64,000 nt of DNA from SLLG01 sp964403935 (GCA_964403935.1 CAYOIB010000006.1:7247-71246), one strand, 5' to 3'. Counted from the first letter of the stretch, positions 1-8,628 are shown. The notes: generated from the sequence alone by a model not told the origin. Numbers and translations are program-made.

Positions 1-238
1 TTCCCGTCGGACGTGATTCGCCAATGGCATAGTTGCGGGCGGATCTCGACCGGGGCATGGAAATCCCGGGAAGCGCAGCCGATCGGTGGGCGGCGGCTTT
101 GGGCTCCACGCCTTCGATAGCGAAGGTCTGGCCTTTGAAGCCTGTGCTGGCTGATGCGGAAAGGTTGCCGGCCACGGATCCCTGCCAGTCCTCCAGGACA
201 CTCATGTAGGCGGCAGAGGTATAGAGTCCAAAATCCAT
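1..238 (-). CDS. flgF: Flagellar basal-body rod protein FlgF-like, 5' part only (runs off left edge)
   Basis: The first 79 or so residues of a flagellar rod/hook-family protein are visible. The N-terminus starts MDFGLYTSAAYMSV and carries the family signature in the form GNLSASASTGFKG, matching the usual NNLANxxTxGFK motif of FlgE/F/G proteins. The MD-GLY start is typical of FlgF or FlgG, which form the proximal and distal rod. An in-frame ATG three codons upstream (position 247) is possible. I prefer 238 because a sigma-54-like element (252-266) would start transcription near 240. The gene follows motB and a 94-residue unknown in the same direction. FlgF rather than FlgG is a judgement, since the C-terminal part is outside the window. 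Confidence 0.75.
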   Translation of the reverse strand, partial: MDFGLYTSAAYMSVLEDWQGSVAGNLSASASTGFKGQTFAIEGVEPKAAAHRSAALPGISMPRSRSARNYAIGESRPTG

Positions 239-251
239 GGACTTCATCAAA

Positions 252-266
252 GCATGCCACGTGCCA
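252..266 (-). promoter_or_regulatory. Sigma-54-like -24/-12 promoter before flgF
   Basis: On the minus strand the sequence reads TGGCAC-GTGGC-ATGC, one mismatch from the TGGCAC-N5-TTGC consensus, with the invariant GG and GC at correct spacing. The GC lies only 13 nt before the flgF ATG at 238, so the predicted transcript would have about 2 nt of leader. No Shine-Dalgarno sequence is visible before that ATG. The same geometry occurs before flgB and flgD. Confidence 0.55.
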
Positions 267-270
267 TAAG

Positions 271-462
271 TTATATAGCGTTGGAGATCAGGAGCTTGAT
301 GAGGTCCGCCGTCAGCCAATGGCAGAAGGCCCCATCGGAGTGGGAAAAAACTGCATGTGCGGCGGAAAATCCGGCCTCTTCAGGAGCTTGGGGGTTCTGG
401 CCTTTGAGGATGGATAGGATCAGCCTTGGAGTTCGAGGACGTGGCGTTCGCCGCACCCACAC
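271..462 (-). CDS. Possible small ORF between the 94-residue protein and flgF
   Basis: A 63-codon frame opens with GTG at 462 and overlaps the end of the 94-residue gene by 43 bp. It ends at 271, just upstream of the flgF promoter candidate. The part outside the overlap is protein-like (short hydrophobic stretch LILSIL, then an amphipathic C-terminus DLIKLLISNAI). There is no ribosome-binding site and no recognised family. It may equally be non-coding leader sequence. I list it only because it fills most of the gap. Confidence 0.2.
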   Translation of the reverse strand: MWVRRTPRPRTPRLILSILKGQNPQAPEEAGFSAAHAVFSHSDGAFCHWLTADLIKLLISNAI

Positions 463-704
463 TCGATGGTAAGCCGCGAAACCGCAGGCCCCACGCGCTC
501 AATGCGAATCTGAGCGGGCGGGTGCGTTCGTCCCGTGCTCCCATTTTCGTCGTGGCCTCCGTTTTCAGCCAACGTGAGGTGGCTTTCATCGCCTGGCAGG
601 CGGGGAGGCCATGGGGCGGCGGTGTGCGATTTCAAGAATGCGCCCATGGGAACAAACGGTGTCTGCTCTGAGTGGGTGGGGTCGGATGCGAGTGGAGAAG
701 ACAT
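420..704 (-). CDS. Unknown 94-residue protein with CGCGE motif, downstream of motB
   Basis: The gene begins 12 nt after the motB stop and is co-directional, so it is probably co-transcribed with motA and motB. The first 60 or so residues are low-complexity and polar. The C-terminal third is well ordered: RIERVGPAVSRLTIECGCGE followed by RHVLEL. The Cys-Gly-Cys-Gly-Glu-x-His spacing could bind a metal, although only two cysteines and a histidine are present. I do not recognise a family. Position after motB suggests a flagellar role, for example in the motor or stator, but that is inference from context only. Confidence 0.6.
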   Translation of the reverse strand: MSSPLASDPTHSEQTPFVPMGAFLKSHTAAPWPPRLPGDESHLTLAENGGHDENGSTGRTHPPAQIRIERVGPAVSRLTIECGCGERHVLELQG

Positions 705-716
705 AACGAATGCAAT

Positions 717-1451
717 CTAAGGTTCTTGGGCCTCGGTAAAAGGCTCTTGCAGGCTCAGGCTCAAACTGACCCGCCGATGGATCGGGCTATCGGGCGGGGA
801 CCCCTCAAAGGGGCGGGTATCGGCATAGCCCGAGACACGGTCAAATTGATCGGCTGATACCGCATAATGACGCAAGCTGGCGCGGACGGCATCGGCTCGC
901 TGCAGGCTCAGCGTCCACTGATCAATCCCGGGTAAAGCGACATCATCCATCGGGGCGGAGTGACCGGAAATCGTGATCTTGAACTGGTGCCGGGCGAGGA
1001 TCCAGGAGAGATTCTGGATGATGAGGTCGCCCCATTCGGTGAGTTTATGGGTGCCGGGATCGAAAAGCGCTTGGTGTGGGCGATCAAAGAGGACGAGTTG
1101 GAGTCCATCGGAGGTGACGTAAACATGGACGGGTCGCTCATCGTCCTCCGGGTCCAGATTGAGGATGCGATAGAAGTCTCGAATGAGCGAAGCAATCAGC
1201 TGGGGATCGACGCGGTCAAAGAATTTATCGAGCTCGAGTTCCGGATTGCTTCGGGCGGAGAGGTTGCCATCGCGGAGAAGGACGCCGGCGGCATCTTCCC
1301 TAAAGGGATTGGGTGGGTTACGGAAATACTCCTGTAGTTGTTCGAGAAACTCCTGTTCGGTTCCGAGAATCCAGAGTACCATGAACAACGCCATCATCGC
1401 AGTGATGAAGTCGGCGTAAGCTACCTTCCAAGCTCCTCCACGTTTGCTCAT
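717..1451 (-). CDS. motB: Flagellar motor stator protein MotB
   Basis: MotB is the peptidoglycan-anchored stator subunit that, with MotA, conducts the ions driving flagellar rotation. The N-terminus has the family hallmark GAWKVAYADFITAMMALF, giving one membrane helix (residues about 12-30) with the ion-binding aspartate at residue 14. A plug and linker region follows. The OmpA-like peptidoglycan-binding domain covers about residues 130-235, with HSAPMDD and LSLQRADAVRASL in the expected places. At 244 residues it is a little shorter than many MotB proteins. It starts 30 nt after motA. Nothing here separates proton from sodium use. Confidence 0.95.
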   Translation of the reverse strand: MSKRGGAWKVAYADFITAMMALFMVLWILGTEQEFLEQLQEYFRNPPNPFREDAAGVLLRDGNLSARSNPELELDKFFDRVDPQLIASLIRDFYRILNLDPEDDERPVHVYVTSDGLQLVLFDRPHQALFDPGTHKLTEWGDLIIQNLSWILARHQFKITISGHSAPMDDVALPGIDQWTLSLQRADAVRASLRHYAVSADQFDRVSGYADTRPFEGSPPDSPIHRRVSLSLSLQEPFTEAQEP

Positions 1452-1481
1452 TGCTTCAGGAAACTTCCGGCCGGGGCGTGC

Positions 1482-2339
1482 CTAGCGGGGCAAATTTTTG
1501 AGAATATCCTCCAGTTCATCGACGCCGGGACGCAGGTGGGATTCCAAGCTGCGGCGGGCCATCTCGACAGCCATCACAGGGGCAAAGCCATTGGCAAATC
1601 CAGTGATGGCGGTGGCCATACACTCGAAATACTTCACCTCGGCGGCGTTATTTGTCTCGATGAGAGAGGCGAGGGGATTGATGAACCCGTAAGCGCCATA
1701 CACCCCGAGAAAGGTTCCGGTGAGCGCGGCGGCTACCTTGTAGCCCACAACTTCCGGGCCTTCGGCGATCGAACCCATGGTCAGGATAATCCCCAGAACA
1801 GCCGCGCAGATGCCGATCCCCGGAAAGGAATCCCCCACAAGGTTGAGAATCCGCACGGGCTCCTGTCCCTCCTTATCAAAGACCCCGATTTCAACATCAA
1901 GCACGCCCCGGATCTGATCGGGTTTCACCTTCCCATCGATGATGGGACGAAAGGAGCTGCAGAAGAAGTCGACCCGTTCGGGGTTTGCGAGAAACTTGGG
2001 GTATTGCTGGATAATTGGACTCTTGGATGGCTCCATGACATGGTCTTCGATCGCGATAATGCCTTCGCGCCGAGCCAACATGAAAATCTGATAGAGCATT
2101 TTCATGAGGTCCATGTAATCTTCCTTTTTTGTCTTTCCGCCCCGGAACGCATCAAATGATTTTCGCCCGATAGCACGAAGGATGTGAGCGGGGCTGGCGA
2201 TCACCAGGATGCCCAGACAGATTCCAAGGACGACGACAAATTCGGAAAGATGGAGGAGCACCAGCGGGTTGCCGCCCCCGAGGTAGAGTCCGCCAATGAC
2301 AGACGCAATGACAATGAAGAAGCCTATGGTAAGTATCAT
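1482..2339 (-). CDS. motA: Flagellar motor stator protein MotA
   Basis: MotA forms the pentameric inner-membrane ring of the stator and transmits torque to FliG. The 285-residue protein has the expected four membrane segments: an N-terminal pair (about 1-50) and a C-terminal pair (about 165-220). Between them lies a large cytoplasmic loop with ARREGIIAIED, which contains the charged residues that contact FliG. The start ATG overlaps the fliA stop (ATGA), showing translational coupling. Length and layout match the stator-type MotA group with an extended C-terminus. Confidence 0.95.
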   Translation of the reverse strand: MILTIGFFIVIASVIGGLYLGGGNPLVLLHLSEFVVVLGICLGILVIASPAHILRAIGRKSFDAFRGGKTKKEDYMDLMKMLYQIFMLARREGIIAIEDHVMEPSKSPIIQQYPKFLANPERVDFFCSSFRPIIDGKVKPDQIRGVLDVEIGVFDKEGQEPVRILNLVGDSFPGIGICAAVLGIILTMGSIAEGPEVVGYKVAAALTGTFLGVYGAYGFINPLASLIETNNAAEVKYFECMATAITGFANGFAPVMAVEMARRSLESHLRPGVDELEDILKNLPR

Positions 2340-3193
2340 GGGGAACCTCCTGATTCTTTGGAGTCCAGATTGCGAAGAAAGACGCGCAGGGAGAGGACTG
2401 CCTGAGTATGGATCTGACAGATCCGGGATTCGGTGAGGCCGAAAATTTCTGCGATTTCCGCGAGCCGCATTTCCTCATAGTAATACATGGCGATTACTTT
2501 CTTGGGTACCTGAGGCAGCGCTTGGATTGCATCGGCCAACAGTTCGATGGACTCCCGGTGTTCGAGTTGTTCGGATACGACATCCGCCGCAGGATCGGCA
2601 ATTTTGTCGTGCCAGTTGTCGTCGCCTTCGTCCGACCCGCTGCGGACGGAGTCGAGCGGTATCCATGTGATGGGACGAAGTTCTTCCAAGAGCTTGCTGA
2701 AGGCCGCCGGTGTCAGCTTGAGTGCCTTTCTGAGCTCTTCGTCGGTGGGGGGGCGTTTGAGGCGTTGCTCAAGTTGGGCAAGAGTTTCCTCATAGTGGCG
2801 TGCTTTTCTGCGGACCGTCCGGGAGGCCCAATCGCGTCGGCGCAATTCATCCAGGATGGCACCCTGAACCCGTCGCCGAACGAGGCGTCCGAGCGAATCC
2901 TCATCTTTTCCGGGATAACGACGAATCGTTTCCATCATGGCCTCGATTCCGACACTGCGCAGGTCTCCAAATTCCACATTGGCTGGAAGGTAGGAGCGGT
3001 AGCGAATGACGACGTGATGAACGACGGGCAGGAGACGGTTGGCCAGCTCTGCCATCGAAGGCTGCTGAAGGGCATGAATCGCCGAATAAGCTTTTGGCGC
3101 GGAAGGTGCGGCCGGAATGGCTGGGGGAGCCGCATCGGAGGGCGGCACCGGCGCGGGATCTTCTTTGAAGGAAGGCATGCCTCGGGACCTCAT
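2336..3193 (-). CDS. fliA: RNA polymerase sigma factor for flagellar operons, FliA/sigma-28
   Basis: This 285-residue sigma factor would direct late flagellar and chemotaxis gene transcription. Region 2 (about residues 65-125) contains EFGDLRSVGIEAMMETIRRY and the FliA-typical LVRRRVQGAILDELRRRDW. Region 3 follows, and region 4 (about 215-275) ends with LAEIAEIFGLTESRICQIH, the helix-turn-helix that reads the -35 box. There is an additional Pro/Ala-rich N-terminal tail of about 40 residues. It overlaps both neighbours by 4 bp (ATGA). A FlgM-like candidate anti-sigma factor is at 27203 and likely target promoters are at 27501 and 57426. Confidence 0.93.
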   Translation of the reverse strand: MRSRGMPSFKEDPAPVPPSDAAPPAIPAAPSAPKAYSAIHALQQPSMAELANRLLPVVHHVVIRYRSYLPANVEFGDLRSVGIEAMMETIRRYPGKDEDSLGRLVRRRVQGAILDELRRRDWASRTVRRKARHYEETLAQLEQRLKRPPTDEELRKALKLTPAAFSKLLEELRPITWIPLDSVRSGSDEGDDNWHDKIADPAADVVSEQLEHRESIELLADAIQALPQVPKKVIAMYYYEEMRLAEIAEIFGLTESRICQIHTQAVLSLRVFLRNLDSKESGGSP

Positions 3194-3420
3194 GTTTCAT
3201 CGGTGCCGGAGTCCGGCGCCTTACGTTGCTTTGCCTCGATCGCTTCGTGAAGGACGGAGTGGAGTATGCAGGACAGGCCTTTGCCTAGCAATGCGCCGAT
3301 GAGTGCGGCGAAGGCGGCATCGCGCAGGACGATCGCGGACGAGGATCCAGCGAGTGCACCCGAGATGAAAGTGGGGAGAAAAGTGAGAAGGGCACCAAGA
3401 AGAATCAGCATCCGGGTCAT
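3190..3420 (-). CDS. Small membrane protein in the flhG position, between flhF and fliA
   Basis: This 76-residue protein starts with ATG at 3420, inside an ATGA overlap with the flhF stop, and its own stop overlaps the fliA start. It is therefore translationally coupled on both sides and very likely real. It has two hydrophobic segments, roughly residues 4-24 and 28-48, joined by a short AGSSS loop. A charged, hydrophilic C-terminus of about 25 residues follows. No known family is recognised. In Bacillus and many polar flagellates the gene after flhF is flhG, the MinD-like ATPase controlling flagellar number. It is replaced here by this unrelated protein. A longer frame upstream to 3537 exists but lies entirely inside flhF. 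Confidence 0.75.
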   Translation of the reverse strand: MTRMLILLGALLTFLPTFISGALAGSSSAIVLRDAAFAALIGALLGKGLSCILHSVLHEAIEAKQRKAPDSGTDET

Positions 3421-4550
3421 GGGAGCGTCCTCTGAAGAAGGTGATTGATGACATCGTCGATAAAGTCCCCCGCGATATTTGGGCCGGTGCCGAGAAAAAG
3501 AATGGGGGGGTGACAGCTCTGTAGAGCAAAAGGCCAAAGCTTGCCCTGGGTCATGAGAAGATCGCCGTGACTGAAGATCAGGTGGGTTGGATCGAGGTCC
3601 TTCGCCTGTCGCAGGATCATCTTCAGGATATCGGCTTCGTAGGCGGCATTCAGAACCAGAATTCGTGTGTCGACTTCCATCGAGTCGAGGCGCCGCCGCA
3701 AGGCGAGGCTGTCCTTGTAATCGCGGATATCGCAGCCGGTTACATCAACGAGAAGCCGGTCCGTGGGCGCGTTCAAGGTGGCAAGCTCTTCGGGTGAGCG
3801 ACAGCAGACCACGCCGAGTGCTTCGCAGAAGGCGTCGAGGCCATCCCCAAAATGGGGGCCGTCCATATCAATACGAACGACAGTGGATTGGCGGTTATGG
3901 ACAAAGACTTCGCGGGTGAGCCACTTGCAGAGTGCGGTGGTTTTGCCTGAGCCGGATGTACCCAAAAAAGCGATACGCCGGAAATGCTGGGTGGAGGGAT
4001 TGGCCCGATGGCTCTGAAGGATGGAATCCCGCAGGTGAGTAATAGCGTGTTCGATTGGCTTGCGGGCAAGGTCTTCCATTGTCTCCGAACCGAGGAGTGA
4101 TTCGAGCAGTACGGCATCAAATCCGGCGCGGCCCAGGATGCGTTCAAGACGTCCTTCGGCACGAGCCGGAGGGGCTGCATCGGGCGGGGGCGGCGCAGAT
4201 TTCGAAGACCTGTTATCTTCAGGCCGTTTGGTGGGAGGGAAGACGGGGCCGGGCGTTGCCGGGCGATCGGCTACCGTTGCCTGGATAGCGTCAGGGGCAG
4301 AAGGCACTTCGCTTGCCGGAGCGAGATCATCCGTCGCCAGGTCGGCTTCGGCCGGAGGTATCCATGCAATGACTTCAAGGCGTGGTGAGGACAGAAAGCG
4401 GGCCAGTCCGTTGCCCGCGACCTGCTTGACTGAGAGCACTTGTGCGGCTTCCCCCATCTTCTCTTTGATGACGTTCACGGCCTCTTCAGCGGAACCGACC
4501 ACAAAGCGCATGCGCTGGCCGGGTGCGGGTTGTGATACAAGTGGGGTCAT
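3417..4550 (-). CDS. flhF: Flagellar biosynthesis SRP-type GTPase FlhF (divergent)
   Basis: FlhF sets the position and start of flagellar assembly at the membrane. The FlhF B-domain start is present (about residues 14-45, MRFVVGSAEEAVNVIKEKMG). A long Pro/Ala-rich linker follows to about residue 130. The SRP-type NG domain comes next, with a good P-loop GTSGSGKT at 197-204. The other nucleotide motifs have drifted: the usual DTAG reads DVTG (269-272), and the base-selecting TKLD reads SHGD (327-330), losing the lysine. The gene overlaps flhA and the small membrane gene by 4 bp each. GTP specificity is therefore uncertain. Confidence 0.85.
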   Translation of the reverse strand: MTPLVSQPAPGQRMRFVVGSAEEAVNVIKEKMGEAAQVLSVKQVAGNGLARFLSSPRLEVIAWIPPAEADLATDDLAPASEVPSAPDAIQATVADRPATPGPVFPPTKRPEDNRSSKSAPPPPDAAPPARAEGRLERILGRAGFDAVLLESLLGSETMEDLARKPIEHAITHLRDSILQSHRANPSTQHFRRIAFLGTSGSGKTTALCKWLTREVFVHNRQSTVVRIDMDGPHFGDGLDAFCEALGVVCCRSPEELATLNAPTDRLLVDVTGCDIRDYKDSLALRRRLDSMEVDTRILVLNAAYEADILKMILRQAKDLDPTHLIFSHGDLLMTQGKLWPFALQSCHPPILFLGTGPNIAGDFIDDVINHLLQRTLP

Positions 4551-6763
4551 GTCAGGGCAGGTGCCGGTTTAGTGCTTGAGGAAGAAGCGGTTGTAGAAGG
4601 ATTCTGAACTTGCGGGGCCGTGACCACGCCAAAATGCCGTATTTCTACATTAGAGGGGATCTCCTGATAGGAAAGGACAGTCATGCGCGGGAGTGAGGAT
4701 TCAAAGAATCGCTTGAACGGGAGGCGCAACTCGGCGACGGTCAGGATAACGGGACTGAGGTTTGCCGTCACCATTTCCGCCATGAGGCGGTTCATTTCGC
4801 TCAAGGCGTGGTGAGCTGTCTGAGGATCCACTGAGAGTCCGATATCGAAGTGGGAGCGCTGAACACGTGCAGCCAGGTTTTGTTCGAGGCGGGGTTCGAG
4901 GGTTGCTGCATGGAGGATTCCATTCTCATCGGTACAATCCGAGACAAAATAGGGGGCCAACCTCTTCCGGGCCTGCTCGGAAAGATCGTCCGGATTCTTT
5001 GTGTGTGGGGCGAAGTCGGCGATGCATTCGAGGATGATGACGAGGTGCCGAATCGGAACCTGTTCGAGGAGCAGGTTTTGAAGGACGCGCTGAATCAGGC
5101 CGAGGTTGGCAACATCGGGAAGGAGTTCGGCAATGAGGGCAGGGTGGGTGGTCTTAACATGATCGATCTGAGCCTGCACATCCTGGCGGGAAAGGAGCGT
5201 GGCGCACTGCTGGCGGAGCACTTCCGAAAGGTGAGTGATGAGAACGGAAGCGGCATCGACAACGGTGAACCCATGAAGTTCAGCGAGTTTCCGATTGGCT
5301 TCATCGACCCAGATCGCATCCAGGTTGAAGACGGGTTCACGGGTTTTCTCGCCCCGTAGCTGGACGCTGGAGTCACTCACATTCATGGCGAGCCAGCGAT
5401 TGGGATGAACGGTGCCGCTCGCGATTTCACGCCCCCGCAGAAGGAAGCGGTAGGAGGTGGGCTCGATCTCAAGATTATCCCGTACGGCAATGGCCGGCAG
5501 GACCATGCCCATTTCACGAGCGACGGCCTTGCGCAGTCCGGTGACCCGATCAAGCAAATCACCGCCGCGCCTGGTGCTGGCAAGGTCGAGAAGATTGTAG
5601 CCAAGCTCGATAGCGAGAGGTTCGACATCCGCCAACTTTTGGAGCTCTTCCCGGGAAAGCGGAGCGGGTGCGGATTCTTCGCCCGCTTGGGTGGTTGTTG
5701 TCGACGTGCCTTTGGCCAGACCTCCACTACCCGCCAATGGGGTCGCGACATCTTCCTCAAACTCATCAAGGAATTCAGCGAAGGGTACCGTCGCCCGCTT
5801 GGCCCGCACCACAAGCAAGCCGACCCCGCCGGCTGCGGCCCCGAGGCCGAGGAACGTCAGACTGGGCATGCCGGGCAGGACGGCGAAGAAAGCGAGCAGA
5901 CCGCCGAGAATGCCGAGCGCACGCGGATAGAAAGCCATTTGGCGCGCCAGAGTTGAGCCGAGGTTCTGCGTGCCGGAGCTGCGGGTGACGAGCAAGCCCG
6001 CAGCCACGGAGACGATCAAGGCCGGTATCTGGGAAACCAGACCATCACCAATCGACAAGAGGCTGTAGAGGCGGGCGGCTTCGCCAAAATCCATGCCTTG
6101 CTGGAGTACGCCAATACCAAAGCCACCGATGACGTTGATTAGCGTGATCAGAAGGCCGGCCACCGCATCCCCGCGAACAAACTTGCTGGCACCATCCATC
6201 TTGCCGTAGAAATCGGCTTCTTGCTGGATCTTTCGGCGGCGGTGGGTGGCGGTTTTCTCGTCGATCAACCCGCCATTGAGCTCGGCGTCGATCGCCATCT
6301 GTTTCCCAGGCATGGCATCGAGGGTGAAGCGCGCGGCCACTTCAGAGATGCGTCCCGAGCCCTTGGTGATGACGACGAAATTAACGAGGACGAGAATAGC
6401 AAAGAGGACCGCACCCACTATGAAGTTTCCACCGACGACGAACTCCCCGAACGATTGAATGATCTGGCCGGCATCACCTTCTGTAAGGATCAGTCGGGTG
6501 GAGGCAATATTCAGGCTCAACCGATAGAGCGTTATGACGAGAAGCAGTGTCGGAAAGACCGAGAACTGCATCGGTTCGCGGACATAAATGATAACGAGGA
6601 GAATGAGGAGGGACCAGCCGATGTTGACGGCCAGGAGAAGGTCGAGCGCCGCCTTGGGCAGAGGCAGCACGAGCAGCATGATCACCGAGAACAAAGCCAC
6701 CGCGAGGAAGTAGTCCCCGTTGCGGATCATGCTGATGAAACGATTGGAGGAAGAGGTGTTCAT
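4547..6763 (-). CDS. flhA: Flagellar type III export protein FlhA
   Basis: FlhA is the nonameric export gate of the flagellar secretion system. The 738-residue protein has eight membrane segments in its N-terminal half. A conserved cytoplasmic loop of the FHIPEP family sits at about residues 140-200 (RISEVAARFTLDAMPGKQMA, then the LIDEKTA stretch). A soluble cytoplasmic domain that docks chaperone-substrate complexes covers about residues 370-720. A short Ser/Thr/Pro tail ends the protein. It overlaps flhB upstream and flhF downstream by 4 bp each. Length is slightly above the usual 690-700. Confidence 0.95.
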   Translation of the reverse strand: MNTSSSNRFISMIRNGDYFLAVALFSVIMLLVLPLPKAALDLLLAVNIGWSLLILLVIIYVREPMQFSVFPTLLLVITLYRLSLNIASTRLILTEGDAGQIIQSFGEFVVGGNFIVGAVLFAILVLVNFVVITKGSGRISEVAARFTLDAMPGKQMAIDAELNGGLIDEKTATHRRRKIQQEADFYGKMDGASKFVRGDAVAGLLITLINVIGGFGIGVLQQGMDFGEAARLYSLLSIGDGLVSQIPALIVSVAAGLLVTRSSGTQNLGSTLARQMAFYPRALGILGGLLAFFAVLPGMPSLTFLGLGAAAGGVGLLVVRAKRATVPFAEFLDEFEEDVATPLAGSGGLAKGTSTTTTQAGEESAPAPLSREELQKLADVEPLAIELGYNLLDLASTRRGGDLLDRVTGLRKAVAREMGMVLPAIAVRDNLEIEPTSYRFLLRGREIASGTVHPNRWLAMNVSDSSVQLRGEKTREPVFNLDAIWVDEANRKLAELHGFTVVDAASVLITHLSEVLRQQCATLLSRQDVQAQIDHVKTTHPALIAELLPDVANLGLIQRVLQNLLLEQVPIRHLVIILECIADFAPHTKNPDDLSEQARKRLAPYFVSDCTDENGILHAATLEPRLEQNLAARVQRSHFDIGLSVDPQTAHHALSEMNRLMAEMVTANLSPVILTVAELRLPFKRFFESSLPRMTVLSYQEIPSNVEIRHFGVVTAPQVQNPSTTASSSSTKPAPALT

Positions 6764-7842
6764 TGCGCGAAAGGCCGACGGTTTCGGTAGGTCTTATACA
6801 CGTAGGCGAGAAGCGTGGCGGTCATTTGATACAGGTCGACCGGGATGGGCTGATTAACTTTGCCAAAACGATAGAGCATGCGGGCCACGGGCGGGTCTTC
6901 CACGACAGGGACTCCGGCTTCGGTAGCGATTTTTCGAATACGAAGGGCCACGAGATTGACACCCTTGGCGACCACCACCGGGGCGGGGTCGATACTGCGC
7001 CGGTAGCGAAGGGCCACGGCAAAGTGGGTGGGATTGGTCACGACGAAGTCAGCCTGCGGCACGTTGCGAAACATCTGCAGCTGCGCGGCCTGTCGAGACC
7101 TTTGTCGTTGGGCGGCCCGCACGATCGGGTCACCCTCCTGTTGCTTGCGCTCATCCTTCACTTCCTGGCTCGTCATCCTAAGGTCTTCGTGCGTCTTTTT
7201 TTTCTGATAGAGGTAGTTGATCGCGGCGATCAGACCAATCAGAACGGTGAGAATGATCAAGAGGAGGAGGGCCGTTTCGTGAATAAAGCTGCCAAGGCGC
7301 TCGATGGCGACGGGCGATGAGAAAAGCGGGTCACGCGCCACCCGGCGAACACCGAAACCGATGACGACAGCGATCCCGACAAGTTTGAGCAGCTCGATGC
7401 CAAAGCGGACAAAGGCGGAGGTAGAGTACTTTTGTTTGAAGCCCTTGATGGGGTCGATCTTCTCCCACTTCACTTCGATTGCTTTGGGGGAGAGGCGCCA
7501 GCCCGACTGGATGCCGCCAGCCAGAATCGCCGCGAAGGCACAACCCAGGGCAAGCGGAAGAACCAAAGGAGCAACAAAGGCGATCGCGTTGGGCACGGCA
7601 CCAGCTGCGATTTCCGGAGAGAGGTCGACGCGGTGAATTGAGGCCAGGATTGTCGACATCAGGAGCGAAAGCTGTTGCCCGATCTCCGCCGTCATCAATG
7701 TCAGGATGAGCAAAATTGCCGCCAGGACGAAGGCCACCTGAATCTCCTGTGACTTTGCGAACTGACCGCGTGCGTGGGCCTCATCCACCCGCTTCTGCGT
7801 TGGCTCTTCGGTCTTGGATGACTTGTCAGGGGCATCGGACAT
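6760..7842 (-). CDS. flhB: Flagellar export switch protein FlhB
   Basis: FlhB sits under the export gate and switches substrate from hook to filament proteins. Four membrane segments lie in the first 215 residues. The cytoplasmic domain contains the autocleavage motif NPTH at residues 270-273, with cleavage expected after the Asn. The N-terminal KTEEPTQKR motif is typical. The switch depends on FliK, encoded at 13893. The gene starts 3 nt after the fliR stop and overlaps flhA by 4 bp. Confidence 0.95.
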   Translation of the reverse strand: MSDAPDKSSKTEEPTQKRVDEAHARGQFAKSQEIQVAFVLAAILLILTLMTAEIGQQLSLLMSTILASIHRVDLSPEIAAGAVPNAIAFVAPLVLPLALGCAFAAILAGGIQSGWRLSPKAIEVKWEKIDPIKGFKQKYSTSAFVRFGIELLKLVGIAVVIGFGVRRVARDPLFSSPVAIERLGSFIHETALLLLIILTVLIGLIAAINYLYQKKKTHEDLRMTSQEVKDERKQQEGDPIVRAAQRQRSRQAAQLQMFRNVPQADFVVTNPTHFAVALRYRRSIDPAPVVVAKGVNLVALRIRKIATEAGVPVVEDPPVARMLYRFGKVNQPIPVDLYQMTATLLAYVYKTYRNRRPFAQ

Positions 7843-7845
7843 GGC

Positions 7846-8628
7846 TCAAGGGAAGATCAGGGCGGGAGCGGAGGGGAGCATCCGCAGCATGCGCTCCGGC
7901 GTTTCTGTTACGGGTCCCATCAGGTAGCGGGCCATGAGGGCAACCGTTGCCGTCAGAAGGATGAAGCCTACAAGGATGCGAACCGGGAAGCTCAGCATAA
8001 ACACATTGATGCTTGGAACAGCCCGGCCCAGAATGGAGAAGGAAAAGATAACGATGAAGTTTGCCGCAATGAAGGGAGCGGCGATCTGGGCACCAATGAT
8101 GAAAATATTCGCTGTCTGCGAAACCAGGAAATGGACTGAAGACGCACCGGTGAAGGCACCGCCGGGAGGGGCAATCTGAAAGCTGCGAACGTAGGCGAGG
8201 AGAATATGATAATGACTCCCTGTGAGAAAGATGAGGAGGGTAACCATCTGGCTCAGCGGAAAGGTGATGATGCTCTCCTGCTGATTGGTGGATGGATTGA
8301 AGATGTTGCTCTGCATGAGCGACATTTCGGTGGAGATCAGCCCTCCGGCGGCACTGGCAATCTGGTAGACGATGGCCACCGAAAAGCCGAGCATGAGCCC
8401 GAGAATGACCTCGGTGCCGATCAATCCACCGAGAGCAAAGATATCCAGCCCAAGTTGTAACTCAGAGACGGCGGGAAGGGCCGTGAAGCCAAGAAACAAG
8501 GCCAAACTGATGCGCAACGAGAGGGGAACGGGCGAGAGCGCAAATGGAATCAGTGTGAGCATGGCTAAAGCCCTCACAAACGGGAGAGCCCATAGAAGCC
8601 AGGATTCAACTGGAAGGTTGGGTAGCAC
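7846..8628 (-). CDS. fliR: Flagellar export gate protein FliR
   Basis: FliR is one of the three core export-gate subunits (FliP, FliQ and FliR) that form the protein-conducting helical assembly. The 260-residue protein is almost entirely hydrophobic with about six membrane segments. Family features include PFVRALAMLTLIPF near the N-terminus and ISTEMSLMQSNIFNPSTNQQ in the middle. It lies 31 nt downstream of fliQ and 3 nt upstream of flhB, in the standard fliPQR-flhBA order. Confidence 0.93.
   Translation of the reverse strand: MLPNLPVESWLLWALPFVRALAMLTLIPFALSPVPLSLRISLALFLGFTALPAVSELQLGLDIFALGGLIGTEVILGLMLGFSVAIVYQIASAAGGLISTEMSLMQSNIFNPSTNQQESIITFPLSQMVTLLIFLTGSHYHILLAYVRSFQIAPPGGAFTGASSVHFLVSQTANIFIIGAQIAAPFIAANFIVIFSFSILGRAVPSINVFMLSFPVRILVGFILLTATVALMARYLMGPVTETPERMLRMLPSAPALIFP

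Noticed and set aside
3421..3537. An extended start for the small membrane gene at 3537
   Set aside because: The extension lies inside flhF in another frame; the ATGA overlap at 3420 gives a clean coupled start.
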